Source: Candidatus Sericytochromatia bacterium (lineage in GTDB: Bacteria > Cyanobacteriota > Sericytochromatia > UBA7694 > JACMQJ01). From it: 64,000 bases of DNA. Within the stretch, counting starts at the first letter, position 1. The number at the start of each line of letters is the position of its first letter. The stretch covers positions 19,084-83,083 of the forward strand of contig BPII01000010.1 in assembly GCA_026004035.1 (NCBI GenBank), given 5' to 3'. The notes under the pieces are model-generated. The model did no database searches and was not told the origin of the DNA. It saw only the letters and a program-made list of their open reading frames with translations. Shown here one piece after another: positions 41,353 through 50,252 of this stretch. The translations under genes were made by a program, and so were the position numbers.

Positions 41353-41451
41353 TTATAATTCAACAATAATAATTCCGTAGTATATTAATATAGACACTAT
41401 CTCTTTTCTCATGTAAAATTTTCCACCAATATATGCTAATGGAGATCTCAT
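41353..41451 (-). pseudogene. N-terminal remnant of a Dam-type (D12) adenine methyltransferase
   Basis: A 32-residue reading frame with a good AAGGAG ribosome site: MRSPLAYIGGKFYMRKEIVS then ILIYYGIIIVEL and a stop. SPLxYIGGK followed by a charged helix is the start of Dam/M.DpnIIA-type alpha-class methyltransferases; the following strand should lead to the (Y/F)VEPFxGG SAM-binding motif, but here IIVEL runs into a stop. The rest of the gene is absent. It is a vestige, not a working enzyme. Confidence 0.7.
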
Positions 41452-41466
41452 ATATAACTCCTTGTT

Positions 41467-41991
41467 TTAAGTTGTATTATCAGTACTACCAAAACCACCT
41501 CTACTATTACTAGTATCAAAATCCTTTTCTACTATATCAACATCAACAACTGGCACTACTACCAATTGACAAATTTTAGTATTTTCTTTTATAAATACTT
41601 CATTTCTTGAAGTGTTTATGAGGTTTATATAGATCTCTTTCAAGTAATTATAATCAATCACGCAAGCTCCCAAAATCAATCCTAATTTGCTAGCAACAGA
41701 TGATCTATTGTATGCAATTAGCCCATATCCTTCTGGTATTTTTACTATTAACCCCGATGGTATTATAACATTTCCATATTTAGGTATGTATAATTCTTTA
41801 TTTTTAATATAAGCATCCCTTATTGCAATTCCAGTAGATTTATTGTAAAAACCATTTATTTTTGAGTATTCATTTATATAACTCAAATCTAATTCTGGAA
41901 GGTATACATCTATACCTAGATCAGTTGAATAACTCTTTTTGGGAATCTGTACTTTTTTTATTCTTTTTATTTCTATTGTTAATTTGTTCAT
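41467..41991 (-). CDS. dut: dUTPase
   Basis: A trimeric dUTP pyrophosphatase (174 residues), which keeps uracil out of DNA and supplies dUMP for thymidylate synthase. Seen: all five motifs, STDLGIDVY (1), YNRSSVASKLGL (2), GACVIDYNYLKEI (3), KICQLVV (4) and the C-terminal SRGGFGSTD (5). Its ATG, with a perfect AAGGAGG site, lies inside the previous gene (71-base overlap in another frame), so upstream translation must run through its start. Confidence 0.94.
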   Translation of the reverse strand: MNKLTIEIKRIKKVQIPKKSYSTDLGIDVYLPELDLSYINEYSKINGFYNKSTGIAIRDAYIKNKELYIPKYGNVIIPSGLIVKIPEGYGLIAYNRSSVASKLGLILGACVIDYNYLKEIYINLINTSRNEVFIKENTKICQLVVVPVVDVDIVEKDFDTSNSRGGFGSTDNTT

Positions 41992-42739
41992 TTAAACCTC
42001 CTTTTTTATATGATTCTACCAAAAAATTATAAAATTTTTCTGATTTAATTAAATAACCATCACTTATAGTATAATAATCTCTAAAATCACCCAATAAAGT
42101 ATTACCAAAGACTACTGTATGGAAAATCTTTTTATCTGACAATGTAAAAGGATATATTTTAGAAAAAATAAGAGATTGAATAATGTTTATAGCAAACATT
42201 GATAGATCTATGTCTATTGAATAAAATAAAATATTTTTCTTGAAAGGATTTATTTTATCAAATGATTCCTTTATTTCTTTTTCTAATTCATCAGAGTTTT
42301 CACTTTTTATCTCTATATTTTCTAATGTTTTCAAATAATTATTAAATTGTTTTTTATAAAAACTAATAAAAAACCTACCAGTTCCACAAGCAGGGTCTAA
42401 TATTGCAATAAAGTCTTTACCATCATCCTCATAGCTTTCAAGACTTAAATCCCACATAAAATCAACTATATTATCTGGTGTAAAAAACTGTTCTAAATTA
42501 GAATTTAATTCCCGATTATTTTCTATATATTTTCCTATAAAATCTTCAATATAAACTTCTTTATGTTTAATAAATAATTGTAATATCAATTCCAGTAATT
42601 CCGTATAAATATGACTTTTATTAAATTTTGATAGTTCATCTAATATAGATAGACTATAATTTCTTATACTTGAAAACTCTAAGACTTTTTGATCTAAAAA
42701 ATTAAATATTTCGTTTCTTATTAAATCTATCTTACTCAT
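41921..42739 (-). CDS. N6-adenine methylase-like protein with motif I but no NPPY
   Basis: A 272-residue protein similar to the HsdM-type core. Seen: QFFTPDNIVDFMWDL and then ILDPACGTGRFFISFYKK (about 109-126; SAM-binding motif I), IDIDLSMFAINI, and VVFGNTLLGD near residue 205. The catalytic (N/D)PPY motif is not present; the chain ends soon after, in a Lys/Asn-rich tail. It could bind SAM or DNA without methylating, or act with another subunit. An AGGAGG site precedes the ATG. It shares 71 bases with dUTPase. Confidence 0.7.
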   Translation of the reverse strand: MSKIDLIRNEIFNFLDQKVLEFSSIRNYSLSILDELSKFNKSHIYTELLELILQLFIKHKEVYIEDFIGKYIENNRELNSNLEQFFTPDNIVDFMWDLSLESYEDDGKDFIAILDPACGTGRFFISFYKKQFNNYLKTLENIEIKSENSDELEKEIKESFDKINPFKKNILFYSIDIDLSMFAINIIQSLIFSKIYPFTLSDKKIFHTVVFGNTLLGDFRDYYTISDGYLIKSEKFYNFLVESYKKGGLNEQINNRNKKNKKSTDSQKELFN

Positions 42740-42747
42740 AAATCCTC

Positions 42748-43920
42748 CTAATTAATTTGTTTAAAATAAATTTCAGCATCTTTAATACTTGAAAAAACAT
42801 TGTAATCTTTCAAGTTCAATGTTTTACTTAAAAATACACAAATATCAAATAACATATATACAAAGAAATATCTGTCAAATTTAACAGAATCTTTATTACC
42901 AAATTCTATTTTATATTTTTGTTTAATATAAGATTTTATTTTATATTTATGTATTTGAAATAATATATATAACTTATCACCTCCATAGTAATTATTAAGA
43001 TCTATTTTTTCGTTTATAATCTCTTGAAAGTAATCTTTAATGAACTTGTGTCTATTATAAAAAACATTCCAAATATTAATTGTATCTAATATATTATTAA
43101 TACTTAATTTAATACACTCACTAATCAAAATATTTTCATTAGATTTTTTATGTCTTATATGTAAATCAACACAAGATTCTTGTTTTATATTTTTTATTAT
43201 ATAATTGTTAAACTTAAAATCATTTACAAACAACAAATCTGTTTTCAAAACTTTGAATGAATTAAACCAAAAAGATAGTTCACTTAAAGATTGTAATTTT
43301 TCTATAAACTGGTCAAATATATAATTAAATTGAAGTATGTTAAAGAAAATATAATTAATAAAATAGAATAAATTATTAATCTTGAAAGTGTAAGTACCTA
43401 TACTATTAAGTTTCAAGGAAGAATATTCGAATATAAAATTTTCAAAATATATATTATCTAAAAATTTAATCTTATATCCATTATTATCCAACTCATATTC
43501 AAATTTATTTTCTGATACCTTCTCTAAAATATCTTTATTTATATCTTCATAGTATTTTTCTATATCATCTTTGTATTTAAGATAACAATCTATTTCAGGA
43601 TTATCGTAAAATATAGGATAATTTATAGATACTATGTCATTGTAAAGTTCCTTATAAGATGTTATACACATTCCCCTTAAAGTTATATTAGTAAAATACA
43701 GATTAGAAAATAAATTTATCAATAATTTTAAATTTTCAGGCTTAAATATAGATAAATTATCTGGATTTATACCTTCATTGTCATAATCATCAAAATTAGC
43801 GCCTATTTCTATACTAATATAATCCTTTAATATTTTTAATGAATTTGAAATATTATTGTCGAATTGTACATTAAATTTTTTATAGTTATTTAATTTATCT
43901 TTATTTAAAATTAAACTCAT
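42748..43920 (-). CDS. Hypothetical protein
   Basis: A 390-residue protein rich in Asn, Ile, Phe and Tyr, not recognised. The start is the ATG at 43920 (MSLILNKDKL) after AAGGAGTG; a GTG 6 bases before overlaps that site. Several hydrophobic stretches (FKINNLFYFINYIFFNILQF, about 180-199) are amphipathic rather than clear membrane helices. It lies between the ThyX and methylase-like genes in one operon. Confidence 0.45.
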   Translation of the reverse strand: MSLILNKDKLNNYKKFNVQFDNNISNSLKILKDYISIEIGANFDDYDNEGINPDNLSIFKPENLKLLINLFSNLYFTNITLRGMCITSYKELYNDIVSINYPIFYDNPEIDCYLKYKDDIEKYYEDINKDILEKVSENKFEYELDNNGYKIKFLDNIYFENFIFEYSSLKLNSIGTYTFKINNLFYFINYIFFNILQFNYIFDQFIEKLQSLSELSFWFNSFKVLKTDLLFVNDFKFNNYIIKNIKQESCVDLHIRHKKSNENILISECIKLSINNILDTINIWNVFYNRHKFIKDYFQEIINEKIDLNNYYGGDKLYILFQIHKYKIKSYIKQKYKIEFGNKDSVKFDRYFFVYMLFDICVFLSKTLNLKDYNVFSSIKDAEIYFKQIN

Positions 43921-43929
43921 AAACACTCC

Positions 43930-44967
43930 TTAATTTGAATTTATTAAGCTTTTTATTTTTACAGCTAAGTCTTTCATTAAAGGATCAGCATGTTCCGATA
44001 TTCTTTGTTCAAAAATCTTTTCAAGTTGCCATTTTGTAAAAGAAATAACTAATCTAGTCTTTAATCCTAACGGAAGTAAATCTGCTGAATATCCTCTTAT
44101 ATATTTTTTATTCATATTTGGGTATAGATTACATAAATTATCAAAAACTTGTTTATATGTAGAAAGACTATTTATATAAGATTTGTATTCCAATATATTT
44201 AAGTCTTTCAAGGTTTCTAAATCATTCGAAGAATTATAAATTTTATATCTAATCATAGGATAATCCCTAACATCCACATACCTTGTACTTTCCTGAGAAA
44301 CAGCATATTCTGTGTTATGCCTTATTAACTCATTTGCAATACGTCTTGAAGTTTCTATTTCAAATGTGTACCATTCAAAATAATCATAATCTAGTACTTT
44401 TATTTTATGAGATAAATCATGTGAAAAATAAAAATTAACTTCTTGTACTATATTATCTATTTCCTGCTCAAAGAAGATATTAACAAAATCTATCTTATCA
44501 CCATATTTCTCTAGTATATTTTTTACAATTAATGACATAAATAAAGGTTTAGTCTGTTTACTAGATAAAAATTCTATTACATGTCTTAATGATATATTCA
44601 AATACAAAAAATAATCTTCTTTTCTAACATAAATTCTTGGAAAATGAGATAAAAGATCAAAAATTAATAAATAAAATAATGTATTAGTTTCATTTATTAG
44701 ATTTATTCTCACAGAGAAATTTATATGCCCATAAATAGAATAATGTTTAGACTCTATTATATGTTTATGATATTCAAATGAATCTCTATTATTTTTCCCT
44801 GATAATCCTGAATTATAACAAATTCTACCAGCGTATTCACATACTAGTAAAAATTCTCCTAAACTTTCAATAAAACAATTTTTATCATAAAAATCTGATT
44901 TAAGTTTATCCTTAAAACTACTTTCAAGTTTGTAATTACTGAAAATTAAACTGACATTATTATCCAT
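43930..44967 (-). CDS. thyX: Flavin-dependent thymidylate synthase ThyX
   Basis: ThyX makes dTMP from dUMP with FAD, methylene-tetrahydrofolate and NADPH. Seen: the signature region NELIRHNTEYAVSQESTRY (about 220-238), equivalent to RHRxxSxNExSxRY with some substitutions, an N-terminal CEYAGRICYNS, HIIESKHYSIYGHINFSVR (the HxSxxEHxxF-like block) and DLLPLGLKTRLVISF near the C-terminus. At 345 residues it is longer than minimal ThyX (about 220-250), as seen in some phages. It supports phage DNA synthesis together with dUTPase and the reductase next to it. Confidence 0.92.
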   Translation of the reverse strand: MDNNVSLIFSNYKLESSFKDKLKSDFYDKNCFIESLGEFLLVCEYAGRICYNSGLSGKNNRDSFEYHKHIIESKHYSIYGHINFSVRINLINETNTLFYLLIFDLLSHFPRIYVRKEDYFLYLNISLRHVIEFLSSKQTKPLFMSLIVKNILEKYGDKIDFVNIFFEQEIDNIVQEVNFYFSHDLSHKIKVLDYDYFEWYTFEIETSRRIANELIRHNTEYAVSQESTRYVDVRDYPMIRYKIYNSSNDLETLKDLNILEYKSYINSLSTYKQVFDNLCNLYPNMNKKYIRGYSADLLPLGLKTRLVISFTKWQLEKIFEQRISEHADPLMKDLAVKIKSLINSN

Positions 44968-44983
44968 ATAATTCTCCTAATTT

Positions 44984-46909
44984 TTACTTTATAGGACAAT
45001 GTCCACCATCACATTCAAATGAATCTTTTATTTCATAGTCATTACCTATATCATCTATGTTTATAGGTTTTATTTTTTCTATATTTTTGTAGTATTCTTC
45101 CTCTGAAATTCTCTCTAATGGAGCTTGCTTGAAACCATGTTCTGTGTATTTCAGGAAACTTACAGTTTTAATTTCTTTTAAATTATCTCTTAACCAATCT
45201 TTTATTTTTCCAATATCCTCATCTTTATAGTAGACTGTAACTGATACAGAATTATCACTCCAATATTTTTGAGCTTTTTTTACTATTTCAAGTTGTTCAA
45301 AAGTATTAATTTCATCTGCCACAATAGATCCCTCTGGTGCTTTCTTATAAAAATCTACAACAAGAGTATTAGGATCATACGTTCCATCTAACAATATTTG
45401 TTGTTCTACATGATGTCCAGCTTCCCTAAGTAGTTCAACAAGCGGATCATCCGATGAAAATCTAACTCTTCTTATATAATATCTGCTATAATATGGATGA
45501 ATACCAGGACTTACGTCTCCTAATAACGATAAAGTTCCAGATGGCTTTACAGTAGTAACTTTTACGCTCTTAGGAACATTATACAGACTTGAAATTTCCT
45601 CATCTTCTTGAAGAATTGCTTTGTAAACGTAATCTAAGATATCTTTATCAAATAAATTACTTTCAAGACAACCGGTAATTCCATGTCCAATTCTCATATT
45701 TTTTTTAACAACTTTATCACACATCTCAATGTGATATTTATGCATAGCAACTCTTTTAGCATATCTATGTAATAATCTAGCACCTTTTTCAAAATCTCTT
45801 ACATCAGAAAAATGAGGTAAAAAATGTTCAACTAAATTACAGGGTTCACCATTTTCCAGTGTTATTTCACCACAAGGATTTACACCAATAGCGTTATCTT
45901 TTTTATGTTCACCAATTCTACCATATTTTTGAATATTAGTTCGATTAACGATACCAAACGCTTCACCTGATTTATATGTTTGCCAATATAAGGGATGTAA
46001 ATCTTCTATATCATCACATACAACAGAAAAATTAGCCATAGCTCTATAAGATGGTAAAATGTGTAAATCCCACCTCTTAGCTTTCAAGAAATCTTTATCC
46101 CAAGGATCACCTAAAGCTAATAAACTAGATCTTCTAACATTACCTGCTACTACCATTTCAGCTATTGAACATATTATATCTACAATATCTACTGATTTGG
46201 GATGTTTACCTTCTATCCTTGAAAGGATTTTGTAAATATTATTGACTGCTTTTATTAAAGGTAATGAACCTGATGCCGTACCACCAAATCCTTTTATAGG
46301 TTCACCTTTACTTCTTAAACATATTGTACTATAAGTAAAACTCTTACCTGTTTTAAAAAAGGATTCTAACACTTTATATATAAGTTCTACCCATCCTTCT
46401 CTTTTATCTGGAACTATAAAATCAGCGTCTTTTGTATTTCTATGTTCTATTACTACATTATGTTTTATTTTAGGTAATTTGCTTATAAATTCTTTTTCAA
46501 CACTAAATCCTACACCTCCACCTAACATCAATAAATCCATTATGTAAGATATAACTTCCCAATTATCTATTGCAAAAAACCAACAATTAACTAGACCCGC
46601 ACCTTGAAGTTTTTCATGAGATTCTGTACCTGAAAACCATAAACTTCTACCCGCTGGAATACTTTTTATCTGAGATATATAATAAATTAAATCTGAAATC
46701 TCTTCATCTGATACTAAATGTCTAAAATTTTTTACATTTCCATAAACTACCCTAAGAACTGTCTCTTTCCAATTTTCTTTTCTTATAACTTTACCACTTT
46801 TATCTAGTATATTCCTAGCGTAGGTTCTTTTATAAACAATTTTTGAAAGATTGTCCCAATGATTCGTATTAAACCAACTATTTTTATATAGTTTTGAATT
46901 TATTTCCAT
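44984..46909 (-). CDS. nrdJ: Ribonucleotide reductase, adenosylcobalamin-dependent (class II)
   Basis: A monomeric class II ribonucleoside-triphosphate reductase that makes deoxynucleotides using vitamin B12. Seen: GLVNCWFFAIDNW, GGGVGFSVEKE, NPCGEITLENGEPCNL (radical-site Cys and active-site Glu), TVKPSGTLSLLGDVSPGIHP and the C-terminal CDGGHC redox pair. The length of 641 is typical for the short monomeric type. It needs no oxygen and no second subunit, so it would work in anaerobic hosts that have or import B12. The upstream gap of 82 bases shows only a strong GGAGG site. Confidence 0.94.
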   Translation of the reverse strand: MEINSKLYKNSWFNTNHWDNLSKIVYKRTYARNILDKSGKVIRKENWKETVLRVVYGNVKNFRHLVSDEEISDLIYYISQIKSIPAGRSLWFSGTESHEKLQGAGLVNCWFFAIDNWEVISYIMDLLMLGGGVGFSVEKEFISKLPKIKHNVVIEHRNTKDADFIVPDKREGWVELIYKVLESFFKTGKSFTYSTICLRSKGEPIKGFGGTASGSLPLIKAVNNIYKILSRIEGKHPKSVDIVDIICSIAEMVVAGNVRRSSLLALGDPWDKDFLKAKRWDLHILPSYRAMANFSVVCDDIEDLHPLYWQTYKSGEAFGIVNRTNIQKYGRIGEHKKDNAIGVNPCGEITLENGEPCNLVEHFLPHFSDVRDFEKGARLLHRYAKRVAMHKYHIEMCDKVVKKNMRIGHGITGCLESNLFDKDILDYVYKAILQEDEEISSLYNVPKSVKVTTVKPSGTLSLLGDVSPGIHPYYSRYYIRRVRFSSDDPLVELLREAGHHVEQQILLDGTYDPNTLVVDFYKKAPEGSIVADEINTFEQLEIVKKAQKYWSDNSVSVTVYYKDEDIGKIKDWLRDNLKEIKTVSFLKYTEHGFKQAPLERISEEEYYKNIEKIKPINIDDIGNDYEIKDSFECDGGHCPIK

Positions 46910-46991
46910 TTAAACCTCCGATTTGATAGGTATTGTAGGGATTTCATATTTTATCAGTATATATTATGTTTCAAGCAAATTTTAACTTAAA

Positions 46992-47780
46992 CTAAAATAA
47001 AATCTTTTGAGACAACACACTTTTAATATTTTTAATAGAACTTTCATAGATTTCTTTATTTTTTTCTATACCTATACATCTGATAGTATGATTGTATTTA
47101 AATATATGATATAGAATACTACCACTTCCTGAAAAAATATCTATTACTATATCGTTATCTTTTAACAAAGTTAAGACAAAAGGTTTTATCATCCAATCAT
47201 ATTTATAATTTGGATGTTCAAACTTTTTATTTCCAATTGTTCCTTCAAAAATATTTTTCATATAATCCTGTGAAGTAAAATTTATTTCTCTATAATTATT
47301 AGAAAACCATACTGATAGCTCAAAACTTGATCTAAAATTATTCTTTCTAAAATGAGGTATAGGATTTGTTTTTATAAATACCAATAAATTCTTTATCTCA
47401 AAATGATTTCTTATTAAATAATTAAAATGTCCTATATATGTTCTATCTAAAAAATAAACATAATGATATTTTACTTTATTTTTTAATTCTAATGTTATAT
47501 TTAAAAGCCAATCCCAATAATCATCTTGATTTTCCCAAAAATCTTGATATAAATCACCCCAAGCATTATCATTAGTTTTAAAATTACCTTTATATTTAGT
47601 GTATTTTTTACTATCTCCAATGTTATATGGTGGATCAGTTATACAACAATCCACACTATTATTATTAATTAAATATAATACTTCTCTACAATCTGCATTT
47701 ATTATAAGAATATTATCTTCAAGGTAATAATTAAATTTCTCTAAAATACTATTATCTGAAAATACATTACTTAACCACAT
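46992..47780 (-). CDS. DNA adenine methyltransferase (beta class)
   Basis: A 262-residue SAM-dependent DNA methyltransferase. Seen: CCITDPPYNIGDSKKYTKYK (motif IV, DPPY, about 46-65), then VIDIFSGSGSILYHIF (motif I, about 214-229) and CIGIEKN. The order catalytic-then-SAM motif defines the beta class; DPPY points to N6-adenine. It is the second intact methyltransferase of the window and is upstream of the reductase gene. The start has an AAGAGG site. Confidence 0.88.
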   Translation of the reverse strand: MWLSNVFSDNSILEKFNYYLEDNILIINADCREVLYLINNNSVDCCITDPPYNIGDSKKYTKYKGNFKTNDNAWGDLYQDFWENQDDYWDWLLNITLELKNKVKYHYVYFLDRTYIGHFNYLIRNHFEIKNLLVFIKTNPIPHFRKNNFRSSFELSVWFSNNYREINFTSQDYMKNIFEGTIGNKKFEHPNYKYDWMIKPFVLTLLKDNDIVIDIFSGSGSILYHIFKYNHTIRCIGIEKNKEIYESSIKNIKSVLSQKILF

Positions 47781-47802
47781 AAATACCTCTTATTTTTTGT
47801 TT

Positions 47803-48318
47803 CTAAATCTTGAAAGGTAATGTAAATTTTGTTTTTATTATAGCTATTATAAATCTTAAAATATAACTTGAAATAAATCCTAAAACAAAGAAAACTAATC
47901 CAAACTTAAATAAGTTAGATAAAGAGATTGTTTTACCTTTGCATTCATTTAAATCATTATTTAATAGTTCATTTCTTTTTATTAGATTATTTCTTTCGAT
48001 AGAAACTGATTCATAATTATCTTTTAATATATCGTGTTGATACTCTAAAAAATTATAAGAATCTTTCAATGAATAATGTCTACTTAACAAATTTTTATAA
48101 TCCCTTTCAAGTAGATTAGATGATTCAATAAAATCCTTTATAAGTCTCCTACAAACTTCTGTATTATTGTAAAAAAATTGATAATCTATACATTGTTTTA
48201 TATTAGCTCTTTTTTCTTGAAACTCTTCTAAATTTTTGTTTGTTATTACTTTTTTGTTATTTGAAATACAGCTTAAAAAAACAAAATTTATAATAAAAAA
48301 TATGTAAATCTTTTTCAT
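47803..48318 (-). CDS. Putative unimolecular spanin (lipoprotein with C-terminal membrane helix), leaderless
   Basis: A 171-residue protein from the ATG at 48318: a lipoprotein signal (MKKIYIFFIINFVFLSC, cleavage before Cys), a long periplasmic coiled coil (about 30-130) and a C-terminal membrane helix (FKFGLVFFVLGFISSYILRF). This is the layout of u-spanins, which link outer and inner membranes and fuse them in the last step of lysis. The promoter (TTGACT, 16 bases, TATTTT) ends 7 bases before the ATG with no ribosome site, so the mRNA is predicted to be leaderless. It implies a Gram-negative host. Confidence 0.66.
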   Translation of the reverse strand: MKKIYIFFIINFVFLSCISNNKKVITNKNLEEFQEKRANIKQCIDYQFFYNNTEVCRRLIKDFIESSNLLERDYKNLLSRHYSLKDSYNFLEYQHDILKDNYESVSIERNNLIKRNELLNNDLNECKGKTISLSNLFKFGLVFFVLGFISSYILRFIIAIIKTKFTLPFKI

Positions 48319-48325
48319 AAAGATA

Positions 48326-48353
48326 AAAATAAACTTGAAAATTTTCAAGTCAA
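48326..48353 (-). promoter_or_regulatory. Promoter overlapping an 18-base palindrome
   Basis: Leftward -35 TTGACT (48353-48348), 16-base spacer, -10 TATTTT (48331-48326). The spacer contains most of the perfect palindrome ACTTGAAAATTTTCAAGT (48333-48350), made of two facing heptamers. It lies between the divergent genes 48318 and 48370 and could bind a dimeric regulator of both. Confidence 0.62.
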
Positions 48354-48369
48354 TATCTTTTTGTACTAT

Positions 48370-48960
48370 ATGAATAATAGTATTGTTCTTACATCTCTAG
48401 AATTTATCCATATATTTAGCGTAGTATTATATTTATTGTTTATTTTTAGTTTTAGCTTAATTAAAAACGTTTTAGGTTTAAAATTAAAGTATAATATAAA
48501 AGAATTTATTTATATAAATTCAGTAATAATAGGAGCTACACAAGATGTAGTATTAAATGTCCCACCAGTTTTTTATTTATTATTTTATCTTTCTGTTCTT
48601 ATGGATTTAACAAAGATAAAAAATACAAAAGGTCATAATAAATATTTTCTTATTATCATAGAATTGTTATCTATATCGGTTATAGTTATTAATTTTTTCT
48701 TAGATTTCAAGATTATTTATCTACTTTTAATTTTTACAAAAATAATTATACTAACATATATATTTACATATATCAAAGAAATGAAATTTATATTCCTGAT
48801 ATTTTTTATATTAACTATAATTCTAAATTTAATTGAAATTATTAATTTAAATAATGTAATATTTTATATTTTCGATACAATTTTAAATTTTTATTGTTGT
48901 TTTTTACTTTACAAATTAATAAAGGTGTATATTATTTTTATAGATATTTTAGAGGATTAG
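48370..48960 (+). CDS. Polytopic membrane protein
   Basis: A 196-residue protein with about six hydrophobic segments and very few charges, starting at the ATG at 48370 (a TTG 9 bases earlier is less likely). No ribosome site; the sequence TACTAT directly precedes the ATG. Not recognised; no transporter motif seen. It is divergent from the spanin gene across the palindromic promoter region, so it may belong to lysis control or superinfection exclusion. Confidence 0.5.
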   Translation: MNNSIVLTSLEFIHIFSVVLYLLFIFSFSLIKNVLGLKLKYNIKEFIYINSVIIGATQDVVLNVPPVFYLLFYLSVLMDLTKIKNTKGHNKYFLIIIELLSISVIVINFFLDFKIIYLLLIFTKIIILTYIFTYIKEMKFIFLIFFILTIILNLIEIINLNNVIFYIFDTILNFYCCFLLYKLIKVYIIFIDILED

Positions 48961-48970
48961 GAGATTTTTT

Positions 48971-49255
48971 ATGAATAATAACAATTTAGAAATAATAAGG
49001 CATATACTTGAAAAAAACAAAATAGATTTTCAAGAAATAAAATTAGATGAATTTAAAAAAGAAAATAATCTAGAACTGATAGGCAAAATTGACAATATAA
49101 TATTCTTTAAAAATGAAACATCTTATTTTTTAAAAATAGAAAATCCCTATAATGAAAATGTTCTAAAAATAGAGAACAAAGATAATATTGAAACATTTTT
49201 TATTAAAACGATATTTAATATATTTAATTATCTAGCAATAGTTAGTTTAAAATAA
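48971..49255 (+). CDS. Hypothetical acidic protein
   Basis: A 94-residue Asn/Glu/Ile-rich protein behind a GGAG site, 10 bases after the membrane protein gene. Not recognised. It has alternating helices and strands (NLELIGKIDNIIFFKNETSY). Its end overlaps the convergent 49247 gene by 9 bases, with no terminator between them. Confidence 0.45.
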   Translation: MNNNNLEIIRHILEKNKIDFQEIKLDEFKKENNLELIGKIDNIIFFKNETSYFLKIENPYNENVLKIENKDNIETFFIKTIFNIFNYLAIVSLK

Positions 49256-50242
49256 AGAGTTTACGGATTTCAATTTTTTTATTTCTAAAAATAAATCTTT
49301 AAAATTAGTATTTGCATAGCTTTCTAGAAATCCTAAATATAAAAGATTGTTTTTTATTAAATTAGATAATGAACTAATTATTTTATTTTGCATTTTCCTT
49401 TTAAGTTTCAATCCATTTTTAATTTTCATTAATACCATTAACATATAAATAAAATTTTCAACACTTGATTCTATACAGAAGTTATTTATAACTATAATAT
49501 TTGTTTTATGTATAGTGTTTATTTTTAAATTTAAATAGTCTAATAAATTTTTATACATAATTTCAAGATCAAAAACTCCATTTTCAAACACAGCAAAATT
49601 TCTATCTATTTTTAGATTTGTGTTTTTACATAAAATTTCAAAATCTTTTTCATTTATAATATCTCTATCTTGAAAGGATAGTTTTTCTATATTATAGAGG
49701 TTTTTTTCTTTATGTTTCAATAAACCTCTAAGTTTTTGTTTAGCATTCAAGTATAATTTATAGTAATTTTTTAATTTATTCTCATCAGTAGAATATAGAT
49801 CATAAATTTTATTTTCAAAATCTCTATTAATATAGTCAGGAACAAAATATCTACTACTTTCAAGATAAAACAAATCATATTGAATAGTAATTATATAAGA
49901 AAAGCTAGTTATAATATCTATATCTTTTACTTGAAACCCTAACTTCTCATTTAAAACTTTTACACTTACGTTTATTAAATTTTTTATTTTATCTATATTG
50001 AGATTATTTATTACTAATAAAATTGAATTTTCAGGCAACTTTTCATATATTTTTTTATGCAAAGAATTTAAAGTTTGATTTAAGCTATAATCAAAAGACT
50101 CAACGATTTCAGTCATAATGAAACTTATTATCATATAATAAACTAGCAAATATTCATCCTTATCTTGTATACCTTGTTCATTTATAAATTTTTGTATATC
50201 TAGTTCTTTAAATCTTGAATCTATTATATCTACAACACCCAT
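49247..50242 (-). CDS. Hypothetical helical protein
   Basis: A 331-residue helical protein, not recognised. It follows the winged-helix gene by 10 bases with an AAGGAG site, so it is expressed from the same leftward promoter at 51.6 kb. A Lys-rich segment (KIKNGLKLKRKMQNKI, about 275-290) near the C-terminus may touch nucleic acid. It may act with the winged-helix protein in regulation or replication initiation. Confidence 0.45.
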   Translation of the reverse strand: MGVVDIIDSRFKELDIQKFINEQGIQDKDEYLLVYYMIISFIMTEIVESFDYSLNQTLNSLHKKIYEKLPENSILLVINNLNIDKIKNLINVSVKVLNEKLGFQVKDIDIITSFSYIITIQYDLFYLESSRYFVPDYINRDFENKIYDLYSTDENKLKNYYKLYLNAKQKLRGLLKHKEKNLYNIEKLSFQDRDIINEKDFEILCKNTNLKIDRNFAVFENGVFDLEIMYKNLLDYLNLKINTIHKTNIIVINNFCIESSVENFIYMLMVLMKIKNGLKLKRKMQNKIISSLSNLIKNNLLYLGFLESYANTNFKDLFLEIKKLKSVNSLF

Positions 50243-50252
50243 TTTTAACTCC

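Noticed and set aside
44984..46991. Cobalamin riboswitch before the ribonucleotide reductase gene
   Set aside because: The 82-base upstream gap is too short and contains no B12-box-like sequence.
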